This document shows, piece by piece, positions 1 to 5,826 of a stretch of DNA of 11,524 bases. Numbering within the stretch: position 1 is the first letter of the stretch; every line of letters starts with the position of its first letter. The position numbers were made by a program, and so were the translations under genes. Location: the NCBI GenBank assembly GCA_023128035.1, contig JAGMES010000135.1, forward strand, positions 1-11,524, given 5' to 3'. Below the pieces are notes generated by a model that had not been told where the DNA came from, made no database searches, and saw only the letters and a list, made by a program, of their open reading frames with translations. The stretch is from Halanaerobiales bacterium. GTDB lineage: Bacteria > Bacillota_F > Halanaerobiia > DY22613.

Positions 1-190
1 CATAAAAGGAGAATACAGAGAACAATTTGAGAATTGATCTATTTAGGACTTTAGCTCTATTTTCAAATTTATAGAGTGTAATTACATATTTAGGAAGGCG
101 ATTACTCAATTTTGTTGAATAAATTAAGTAGTAGATTTAATCTAAATTATTAATCTAATTATCAATCTAATTAAAAAAGGGGGTTTTTCT

Positions 191-1015
191 ATGCGTAAAA
201 ATTTAGTTTTTGTTTGTTTAATCGTTTTGATAGGAGTATTAGTGGCAGGGTGTTCTTTGAACGGGATAATAGCACAAACAGATGTAGAATTAATAAGAGA
301 ATTAGCTAATAGTTTTCTAGATGATGCTACAGATATTTTAGAAAGTGAATCAGGTGACGAGTTTAATGATGTTGAAACATTATCTGTGATTCTTGCAAAT
401 GAGAATTATGCCTATAAAGCAAAATTTACACGCAAAAAAATGGAAAAAATCATAAATAACATTGAGGTAGATGAAGAATTGGGTATAGGAACAGCGGAAA
501 TTGCTGTTACAATTCCTGGTCAGGTTGAATTATTTGATGAAAACTCAGAATCACAAGGTTTCAAAGATGCAACTTTGAGTGGTATCAGTATTTTTGAATT
601 TGAAAAGAGTAATGATAGATGGAGAATTACTAAAAGAACAATGGATTTATCTACTCAGGACACAAATTTAGAAATTGAAGATCCAATATTAAAGCCACAA
701 CCGGTTGCTCCTGGTGGTGATTTAACAATTAGTGTAAATATAACTGGTGAAGATCCTCAAAATATAAGAGCTTTAGTACGCAACCGTGTAGGTACAAATA
801 GAAAAAGACTCTACCCAACTAGTGAAGGAGATTTTACTACAATAATGCCACTTGCAATTAACTCAAATGCTGAAATAGGTACGCATATTGGTATTATTAA
901 GGCTGTAGTTTGGGGTAGTGTAAGAGATTTGACAACAGATGAAGATGGCAATTTTACTGTTTCGGTTCAAATGTCTATTAGAAACTTTTTTGTTGAAGTA
1001 GGAAACGAAGAATAA
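191..1015 (+). CDS. Predicted lipoprotein of unknown function
   Basis: The 274-residue product starts with a lipoprotein signal: positive residues at 2-3, a hydrophobic run at 5-18 and a lipobox LVAGC with the acceptor cysteine at 21. It is therefore probably exported and anchored by lipid to the outer face of the membrane. Residues of about 30-155 are a mixed helix/strand region whose layout (N-terminal helix, then strands ending in a FEFEKSNDRWRI-like segment) resembles NTF2-like lipoprotein domains. Residues of about 165-270, after a proline-rich link, look like a beta-sandwich. Both domain suggestions are inference; I do not recognise the family. The ATG is supported by an AAGGGGG ribosome binding site 6-8 bases upstream. 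The gene stands alone and ends at a bidirectional terminator. Confidence 0.8.
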   Translation: MRKNLVFVCLIVLIGVLVAGCSLNGIIAQTDVELIRELANSFLDDATDILESESGDEFNDVETLSVILANENYAYKAKFTRKKMEKIINNIEVDEELGIGTAEIAVTIPGQVELFDENSESQGFKDATLSGISIFEFEKSNDRWRITKRTMDLSTQDTNLEIEDPILKPQPVAPGGDLTISVNITGEDPQNIRALVRNRVGTNRKRLYPTSEGDFTTIMPLAINSNAEIGTHIGIIKAVVWGSVRDLTTDEDGNFTVSVQMSIRNFFVEVGNEE

Positions 1016-1028
1016 GAATTTTAAATAC

Positions 1029-1062
1029 AAAAATAGCCCCACGTTGACCAGGGGCTATTTTT
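1029..1062. terminator. Bidirectional rho-independent terminator
   Basis: A perfect 12-bp stem (1029-1040 with 1051-1062) has a GC core of four pairs, A-rich on the left and T-rich on the right, with a 10-base loop. It can end both the plus-strand lipoprotein transcript and the minus-strand folT operon, which converge here. Confidence 0.9.
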
Positions 1063-1073
1063 TGTGTTATAAA

Positions 1074-1328
1074 TTAATTCTTTTTGTCATCTTCAGAGAG
1101 ATCATCAATAATTTCTGCTTCTTCCATCAGCGCTTTTGCATCTTCTAAATGTACTTTAAGAACCATAATATCAACATCGCCGAGCATTCCTACAGTAAAT
1201 GGATGAACAGAATGAGATGCATCTGATCGGAGAAAAACAGGAATATCATTTGTTTCCAAAAGGCTTTTATAAATATCTGCAGTAATTTGATCTGTAATCG
1301 TTAAAACAACCCAATTCATTTCAGACAT
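1074..1328 (-). CDS. DUF2007-family small protein
   Basis: This 84-residue acidic protein has the layout of the DUF2007 'putative signal transducing protein' family. An N-terminal strand (WVVLTI) is followed by a helix with a typical SLLETNDIPVFLRS segment, then a glycine-containing loop, a strand of the VDIMVLKVHLEDA type and a final helix. The role of the family is not established. The start codon overlaps the last 8 bases of the upstream flavoprotein gene, and an AAGGAGAG ribosome binding site lies inside that gene, so the two are translationally linked. It is the last gene of the riboswitch-led operon. The acidic tail (residues 74-84) is poorly conserved in such proteins. Confidence 0.75.
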   Translation of the reverse strand: MSEMNWVVLTITDQITADIYKSLLETNDIPVFLRSDASHSVHPFTVGMLGDVDIMVLKVHLEDAKALMEEAEIIDDLSEDDKKN

Positions 1329-1929
1329 TTTTTGAACTCTCCTTAATAAATTTTTTTATCATATCAACACCCAATTGATACCCTTGATTTAATATCTCGG
1401 GTCGTGTTACTACTGGCTCTTTGTCAATATTGTCAACAAAGAGGTTCTTATAATAGTGTGTGTTGATTGATTTTAAAAAGAGATCCATCACCCGAATGGA
1501 AGGTTCAAATTCTGCAGATTTTTCTGGATTTCCTGCGGTAGCTACAAAAACTCCTAAACGGTATTTTTGTCGGTTTATGATGGATTTTTGATGAACATAT
1601 TTGCTGGTCCAGATAGCCTGACAGCGGTCAACCATTCCTTTTAATTGAGCGCTGATAGAATTAAAGTAAATAGGGGAAGCAACAATAACTAGATCTGTTT
1701 CATTAAAGAGGTTATATAGTGGCTGCATATCATCTTTTAGAACACAGCCTAATTGACGCTGACATCTGTCACAGGCAATACAGGGACTAATATCTAGGGT
1801 TCCCAGAAAAATTCTTTGGACTTCAACGTCCCCCTGAGTTGAAGTGATTCCTTTTAAAATGTATTCCAGAATTTTTTGACTATTCCCTTTTTGTCTGGGG
1901 CTTCCGAAAATCATTAGTACTTTTAACAT
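1321..1929 (-). CDS. NADPH-dependent FMN reductase / iron-sulfur flavoprotein-like
   Basis: This 202-residue protein has a flavodoxin-like fold. The FMN phosphate loop GSPRQKGNS is at residues 9-17, and an ASPIYFNSISAQLKGMVDR segment near residues 84-102 is typical of the NADPH-dependent FMN reductase family. A compact cysteine cluster, C50-x2-C53-x2-C56-x5-C62, matches the pattern known from iron-sulfur flavoproteins (Isf), so a 4Fe-4S cluster beside FMN is likely. It would be a cytosolic electron-transfer protein; substrate unknown. The ATG has a GGAGG site upstream. The gene begins 30 bases after folT and overlaps the DUF2007 gene, so it is probably co-transcribed with the folate transporter gene. 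A direct link to folate reduction would be speculation. Confidence 0.85.
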   Translation of the reverse strand: MLKVLMIFGSPRQKGNSQKILEYILKGITSTQGDVEVQRIFLGTLDISPCIACDRCQRQLGCVLKDDMQPLYNLFNETDLVIVASPIYFNSISAQLKGMVDRCQAIWTSKYVHQKSIINRQKYRLGVFVATAGNPEKSAEFEPSIRVMDLFLKSINTHYYKNLFVDNIDKEPVVTRPEILNQGYQLGVDMIKKFIKESSKNV

Positions 1930-1959
1930 AATATTTCCTCCAAGATTATCAAAAAAAGA

Positions 1960-2475
1960 TTAGTTATTATCAACCTTAGCTAAAGTGCGTAAGAGTATAG
2001 TAATGAAGAAAATTTCCAATGGCGCAATAATTAATCTTGCTAAAACTCTGGCAGGGAAGATTGCCCAAAAACCTTTGCTATACATGATAATCAACCAAAT
2101 TGTGTTAAGAGTTAGTGAAACTACTATGTTTACTAATATAACCGAAATAGCAATTTTTATCAGAGAGTGCTTGGTCTTGGTATTTTTTCTTCCTATAAAA
2201 ATGATTCCAGGGATGAGACCAGTAAGACCAGCACTGATTGTAAAACCAATGAAGAATCCACCTTGTGATCTTAGCATGATTCCAATAAGATCAGCACCTA
2301 TTCCAGTAATAGCTCCAGCTAAAGGTCCAAAAAGAATACCAGCTAGAATAATGGGTACGTTACCAAAACTAATTCTGATTGTGGGCCCTATCATAAAGCC
2401 AAAAAATCTTGTTAAAATAATGCTCATACTTATTAGCAACCCCATAAATATTAATGTTCTGGTTTGCCACTTCAT
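1960..2475 (-). CDS. folT: Folate-specific ECF transporter S component
   Basis: This 171-residue membrane protein has about five to six hydrophobic segments. It matches the folate-family ECF S component: an N-terminal basic start, ILTRFFGFMIGPTIRISFGN near residues 20-39, an AGILFGPLAGAITGIGADLIG segment, then GFTISAGLTGLIPG and a late segment with LNTIWL...FPARVLARL. It would bind folate and work with the shared EcfA/A'/T energy module, which is not encoded in this window. The call is backed independently by the THF riboswitch in its leader. The ATG is preceded by AAGGAGG at the right distance. It is the first gene of a three-gene operon. Confidence 0.9.
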   Translation of the reverse strand: MKWQTRTLIFMGLLISMSIILTRFFGFMIGPTIRISFGNVPIILAGILFGPLAGAITGIGADLIGIMLRSQGGFFIGFTISAGLTGLIPGIIFIGRKNTKTKHSLIKIAISVILVNIVVSLTLNTIWLIIMYSKGFWAIFPARVLARLIIAPLEIFFITILLRTLAKVDNN

Positions 2476-2481
2476 TGATGA

Positions 2482-2550
2482 GTCCTCCTTCTCTTTAGTA
2501 ATTAGGCATATTGTGCCACACTAAAGAGGGGGACATCACTTTAATGTGGC
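2482..2550 (-). promoter_or_regulatory. Riboswitch expression platform that can mask the folT RBS
   Basis: Two mutually exclusive helices are visible on the minus strand. One pairs 2539-2550 with 2515-2526 (11 of 12 Watson-Crick pairs, one wobble). The other pairs 2521-2534 (transcript GUCCCCCUCUUUAG) with 2482-2498, which contains the AAGGAGGAC ribosome binding site of folT. The first helix uses bases that are also the 3' side of riboswitch stem P1 (2548-2550). Inferred logic: ligand stabilises P1, the first helix is weakened and the RBS is masked; without ligand the first helix forms and the RBS is free. No U-tract follows the first hairpin, which argues for translational rather than transcriptional control. 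Confidence 0.65.
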
Positions 2551-2643
2551 AGCGGACGCGGCATTGTATCGCAGACATAAATGTCTTTCGTTTAAAGGCA
2601 ACATCCCATCCCTTAACACTTTACGCACAATACCTACTCTGCC
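2548..2643 (-). ncRNA. Tetrahydrofolate (THF) riboswitch
   Basis: The minus strand carries the conserved blocks of the THF riboswitch in order: GGCAGAGUAGG, GCGUAAAGUG, GGAUGGGAUGUUG, ACGAAA and GCCGCGUCCGCUGCC. The expected helices are present. P1 pairs GGCAG with CUGCC. P2 pairs GGUAUUGU with ACAAUGCC, with one G-U. An UUAAGG/CCUUUAA hairpin carries the GGGAUG-type loop, and a small AGACA/UGUCU hairpin follows. It sits directly upstream of folT, the usual target of this class. Confidence 0.92.
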
Positions 2644-2655
2644 TACGTAAATTTT

Positions 2656-2684
2656 ACTATACGGAAGATGAAAAGTAAAGCCAA
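2656..2684 (-). promoter_or_regulatory. Sigma-A-type promoter of the folT operon
   Basis: On the minus strand TTGGCT (2684-2679) is followed after 17 bases by TATAGT (2661-2656). The predicted start falls about 5-8 bases before the THF aptamer, which is the expected spacing for a riboswitch leader. Confidence 0.75.
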
Positions 2685-2798
2685 TTTTCGATATAATTCG
2701 TCGCGCATCATTTTCTATTAATGTTCTTGATCGAGCATTGAAAATGAACAATACTATATGGGAATACTGTTAAAAATAAAGCTGTGTCCAACTATATT

Positions 2799-2830
2799 AA
2801 AAGTACTCTCTTTTTGGGAGAATTTTTTTT
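2799..2830 (+). terminator. Terminator-like hairpin upstream of the radical SAM gene
   Basis: A CTCTC/GGGAG stem (2806-2810 with 2816-2820, one G-U) has a U5 loop and extends outward through A/U pairs with one mismatch; eight Ts follow. It points towards the radical SAM gene, whose start lies about 100 bases on. No gene ends just before it on this strand, so it may be a leader attenuator or the end of a short RNA. No clear upstream promoter was found. Confidence 0.5.
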
Positions 2831-2929
2831 ATTAGCAGGAAAGATTAGAAACTTGTCGAATATAATAATTACAAGAAAAACTGTTAATAGTTAGTTGATA
2901 GCGAATAATAGACGATTGGAGGAGTAGAA

Positions 2930-4315
2930 ATGGAATTACCTAATTTAGTGGATACAGACTTAAAGTTTTTTAAAGTTCAAGATCGTAATTATGTTTTTGA
3001 TATTCCATCTTCTACACTTTTTGAAATTTATCCTGATATAAAATCAATTTTAGAAAAATCCATACATCAGAATTCAATATCTTATTTAGAAGAGCTGGAA
3101 AAGGAATTTAATTTCTTAGATTGGGTAGAAATTATTGGAGAATTAAAGCATATGATTGATCATCGACATTTAACAATTCATTCATCAAAAATTATACCTT
3201 ATGAACTTAAAGAGCAAAACTTAAACTGTATTACATTACATCTTTGTCACGATTGTAATATGCAATGTGCATATTGTTATCAAAAAGAAGAAAACTTTGA
3301 TAAAGAACCTAAGTATATGTCGGAAGAAGTAGCAAAAAAAAGTATTGAATTTTTGTTTAAGAAAGCCCACGAAGATCGAATTCAATTAAATCTCTCTGGT
3401 GGTGAGCCACTTTTAAATGTAGATTTGATTGAGTTTATTATAAAAATTGGAAGGGAAAATGAAGAAAAATATGAAAAAGAGTTGGACATAGCCCTTTTTA
3501 CTAATGGTACTATTCTAAATCATAGGATTTTAAAAATTTTAGCTGAAGGTCAAGTTGAATTGATCATTCATCAGGATGGACAATTAGAAGATAATAATAA
3601 GATAGACTGCTTAGAATTGCTTAAAGATAGTGGAATACAATATCAAATTAAAGGACTTATTCATCACTATAACTTACCTAATTTCCTAGATACATTGAAA
3701 TTATATGAAAAAAAAGGTTATTCTTCGATTAATATGGAAATATTAGGGACTAAACCTGAAAATGAATATGCTCTAACTTCTAAAGATATAGAAGTATTAA
3801 AAGAATATATGAGTACATTTTTTGAACGGTATAAAATGGGAGATCCGTTTGTTCAACGTTTATATCATGTATCTTTAGTAATGGATTTGATTAAGAATAG
3901 GAAAAATTACGGATATGCTTGTGGAACTGGTAAAAATTATTTTTGCATCGCTCCTTCTGGTGATATTTATCCTTGTCATTTGTTAGTTAATAAAAGTGAA
4001 TTTCAATTAGGAAATGTGTTAAAAGATACATTTAATCAGAAATTAAGAAAGAATTTTTATGAGCCATTGCATGTATTAAATCGAGAAGATTGTAAAAGAT
4101 GTTGGGCAAGATATCTGTGTGGTGGCGGTTGTGTTGGCGAAAACTTTTTGGTTAACAATAATTTAAGCGATAGATATACTACACGTTGTGAGCTTACGAA
4201 ATTTATATTGGAAAAAGCAATTGAAACATACTGCTCATCTTTAGCTGAGGAAGATAAACTTATTTTGAAGCATGAGAGGAGGAAAAAAGGTCGTGAAATA
4301 TATAAAATTAGTTAA
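2930..4315 (+). CDS. Radical SAM/SPASM protein, probable RiPP peptide maturase
   Basis: This 461-residue cytosolic protein has three parts. Residues 1-95 form an N-terminal domain of the kind found before the catalytic core in peptide-modifying SPASM enzymes (LKFFKVQDRNYVFDIPSSTL). The radical SAM barrel has C109-x3-C113-x2-C116 for the SAM-binding 4Fe-4S cluster and SGGEP at 156-160. The C-terminal SPASM domain has the full set C331-x12-G-x4-C349, C388-x2-C391-x5-C397-x3-C401 and C420, enough for two auxiliary clusters. The family includes thioether-forming (sactipeptide/ranthipeptide, SCIFF) maturases and sulfatase maturases; the N-terminal domain favours a peptide substrate. GGAGGAG precedes the ATG. 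No Cys-rich precursor, protease or exporter gene is adjacent, so the substrate is unknown. Confidence 0.85.
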   Translation: MELPNLVDTDLKFFKVQDRNYVFDIPSSTLFEIYPDIKSILEKSIHQNSISYLEELEKEFNFLDWVEIIGELKHMIDHRHLTIHSSKIIPYELKEQNLNCITLHLCHDCNMQCAYCYQKEENFDKEPKYMSEEVAKKSIEFLFKKAHEDRIQLNLSGGEPLLNVDLIEFIIKIGRENEEKYEKELDIALFTNGTILNHRILKILAEGQVELIIHQDGQLEDNNKIDCLELLKDSGIQYQIKGLIHHYNLPNFLDTLKLYEKKGYSSINMEILGTKPENEYALTSKDIEVLKEYMSTFFERYKMGDPFVQRLYHVSLVMDLIKNRKNYGYACGTGKNYFCIAPSGDIYPCHLLVNKSEFQLGNVLKDTFNQKLRKNFYEPLHVLNREDCKRCWARYLCGGGCVGENFLVNNNLSDRYTTRCELTKFILEKAIETYCSSLAEEDKLILKHERRKKGREIYKIS

Positions 4316-4403
4316 TGGTATGAAAGAGGAGGACAATGGTAGTAATGAAGGAATAATCTTTAAAACTGAGCGAAATTGCATTAATTTATAAATACGTTTA
4401 CGC

Positions 4404-4450
4404 AAAACCAGTGATAATTTAAGTTTATTAGATTTTATCACTGGTTTTTT
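4404..4450 (+). terminator. Rho-independent terminator after the radical SAM gene
   Basis: A perfect 13-bp stem pairs 4404-4416 with 4436-4448; the loop is 19 bases and the right arm runs into a T-tract through 4451. It separates the radical SAM unit from zapA-cvpA. Confidence 0.9.
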
Positions 4451-4525
4451 TATTATTAAGAGGATTATTTGATCCCTTGGAGAATTTATACAATATGGGA
4501 ATAAGAATCAGGGGTGAGAGAGATA

Positions 4526-4897
4526 ATGAGTTTAGAAAATAAAAACAGTCGTTCTTCTGCGGAAGTCAATATATTTGGAGAAACTTTGCAGATTAAAGGA
4601 AAATCCAGTGTAGATTATATGAAATCTGTTGCCAGGTTTGTAGATGAAAAAATGTATGAGTTGAATCATAATTACCCAAGGATGTCTCGTAATAAGATTA
4701 TAGCTCTAGGAGCAATGAATATAGCAGATGAGTTAATTAAAGCAAAAGAAGAAATTGAACTTCTTAAAAAAGGTTTGGAAAAGGTGCAAAAGGAAAAAGA
4801 AGAACTGGAATTAGCTTATGATCGTTCGCAGAAATTAATGCAACACTACCAGAGTGAATATGAAGAAATAGCTTTATTATTAGAAGAGGTGGATTGA
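4526..4897 (+). CDS. zapA: Cell division protein ZapA
   Basis: The 123-residue product matches ZapA, the small coiled-coil protein that bundles FtsZ at the division ring. Residues 8-50 form the head (VNIFGETLQIKG, then SVARFVDEKMYEL), and residues of about 65-115 form a charged coiled coil (KAKEEIELLKKGLEKVQKEKEEL). I chose the ATG at 4526 over the in-frame GTG at 4514, because AGGGGTG (4510-4516) then serves as the ribosome binding site and the protein starts just before the conserved head. The gene is followed after one base by cvpA, and the zapA-cvpA-polX-mutS2 order is the usual Bacillota arrangement. Confidence 0.9.
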   Translation: MSLENKNSRSSAEVNIFGETLQIKGKSSVDYMKSVARFVDEKMYELNHNYPRMSRNKIIALGAMNIADELIKAKEEIELLKKGLEKVQKEKEELELAYDRSQKLMQHYQSEYEEIALLLEEVD

Positions 4898-4898
4898 A

Positions 4899-5390
4899 GT
4901 GAGAGAGATTGTATTAATTGATCTGGGGATTATTCTCTTTATAATATTTTTTACGTTTAGAGGATATCAGCAAGGATTAATTCGTCAAACTATAGCTTTA
5001 ATTGGATTGATTTTGGGTTTACGTTTGGCGATGGACAATCATCAATATATTGCAACATGGTTACAGGCTCAATTTTATATTCCAAATGCAATATCAACTA
5101 TTATTGGATTTGCATTGATTTTATTTATTGTGATTTTGGTTATAAATATAATTGGTTGGATTATGAGTGGCTTGGCTAAATTAATTTTTCTTTCTTTTTT
5201 TGATAGGTTAATTGGTGCTGTTCTTGGATTGGTAAAAGGAGTAATTGTCGTTTATTTGATTTTGTTGTTAATTTCAAAAGTGCCGTATCAACAGATTTCA
5301 AATCAACTAGAAAGATCGGTATTAGCAAAAGAAATGCTTGATTTAACTCCATATATTGAGGAGAATATTGAACGAATTATTCACCCATAG
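4899..5390 (+). CDS. cvpA: CvpA-family membrane protein
   Basis: This 163-residue integral membrane protein has four hydrophobic segments (about residues 5-20, 28-44, 64-90 and 103-126). It carries the CvpA hallmark FFDRLIGAVLGLVKG before the last segment and the FRGYQQGLIRQ motif after the first. The family is named from E. coli colicin V production; the Bacillus counterpart is yshB, and its molecular role is not settled. The start is a GTG one base after the zapA stop, with the GAAGAGGTGG tail of zapA acting as ribosome binding site, so the two genes are translationally coupled. The unit ends at the terminator at 5400. Confidence 0.88.
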   Translation: MREIVLIDLGIILFIIFFTFRGYQQGLIRQTIALIGLILGLRLAMDNHQYIATWLQAQFYIPNAISTIIGFALILFIVILVINIIGWIMSGLAKLIFLSFFDRLIGAVLGLVKGVIVVYLILLLISKVPYQQISNQLERSVLAKEMLDLTPYIEENIERIIHP

Positions 5391-5399
5391 ATAAAATTT

Positions 5400-5425
5400 A
5401 CTCCCTATTTTTGAGGGGGTTTTTT
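5400..5425 (+). terminator. Rho-independent terminator after cvpA
   Basis: A 7-bp stem (5400-5406 with 5414-5420, one G-U) has a 7-base loop and is followed by six Ts. It uncouples polX from zapA-cvpA, which are often one transcript elsewhere. Confidence 0.8.
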
Positions 5426-5436
5426 ATATTACGTAA

Positions 5437-5559
5437 ATGATTCGTCCACAAAAAGTATTTTAGTCACACTCACATACTATATATAGTAATGAAACCGTCT
5501 ACTCATTACTATATATAGTATGTGAGCCTTTGTGTGACTACTTTTTGTGGGCGAATCAT
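5437..5559. repeat. Large imperfect palindrome (MITE-like hairpin)
   Basis: A long inverted repeat folds over its whole length. The outer arms ATGATTCG/CGAATCAT continue through CCACAAAAAGTA and its complement, then through GTCACAC and its complement with two small bulges, to a perfect 23-bp inner stem (5470-5492 with 5503-5525) and a 10-base loop. It has no coding potential and no T-tract. It is unlike the polX-associated elements A-C in sequence. It fits a non-autonomous palindromic or miniature transposable element between the cvpA terminator and copy A. Confidence 0.75.
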
Positions 5560-5579
5560 AAATATAAAGAGAAAATTGA

Positions 5580-5743
5580 TTTAACGACATTTCAGAAGGG
5601 GAAGTCCCTCTCCTCTATAGGTGGGGTGTATAAGTAATGGGTTTTGTCGAAACTTCAGTGGGGGACCACTTCTTGAAGAGGCAAAATCCCCTTCTGAAGT
5701 CGTTGAACTTAAGAAATAATAACGCAGTTATTATTTCGACTTT
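5580..5743 (+). repeat. Palindromic element, copy A (intergenic)
   Basis: Terminal stem arms at 5580-5599 (TTTAACGACATTTCAGAAGG) and 5690-5707 pair apart from a 2-base bulge and one weak end pair. They enclose about 90 bases with an internal CTTCAGTGG/CCAC..TGAAG hairpin. A short side hairpin follows: GAAATAATAAC (5713-5723) pairs perfectly with 5727-5737 across a 3-base loop, then CGACTTT. Copy B inside polX shares both arms, a CCCTCTC.TCTATAGGTGGGG block and the side hairpin. The rest of the stretch 5744-5826 contains no recognisable promoter, only the polX ribosome binding site. Confidence 0.85.
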
Positions 5744-5826
5744 GATGAAGGGAAATTAAAATTTTAGGCGAAAGAAAAGAAGTAATGGAGTTCGAAAATA
5801 TTGGTTCTCAATGAGGAAGTGATATA

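Noticed and set aside
1985..2524. 179-codon open frame on the plus strand
   Set aside because: It lies opposite folT, whose membrane-protein sequence, RBS and riboswitch are clear; the plus-strand product is basic and resembles nothing.
2536..2751. 71-codon frame on the minus strand
   Set aside because: It runs through the THF riboswitch and its promoter, so the conserved RNA structure explains the sequence.
2758..2835. 25-codon frame starting ATG at 2758 as a possible RiPP precursor for the maturase
   Set aside because: No ribosome binding site, no cysteine-rich core, and it reads through the terminator-like hairpin.
4241..4441. 66-codon minus-strand frame over the end of the radical SAM gene
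   Set aside because: It overlaps the radical SAM 3' end and starts inside the terminator stem; no RBS.
4469..4494. TTGATC and TACAAT as a zapA promoter
   Set aside because: The spacing is only 14 bases, too short for a convincing sigma-A promoter, although a promoter is expected after the terminator at 4450.
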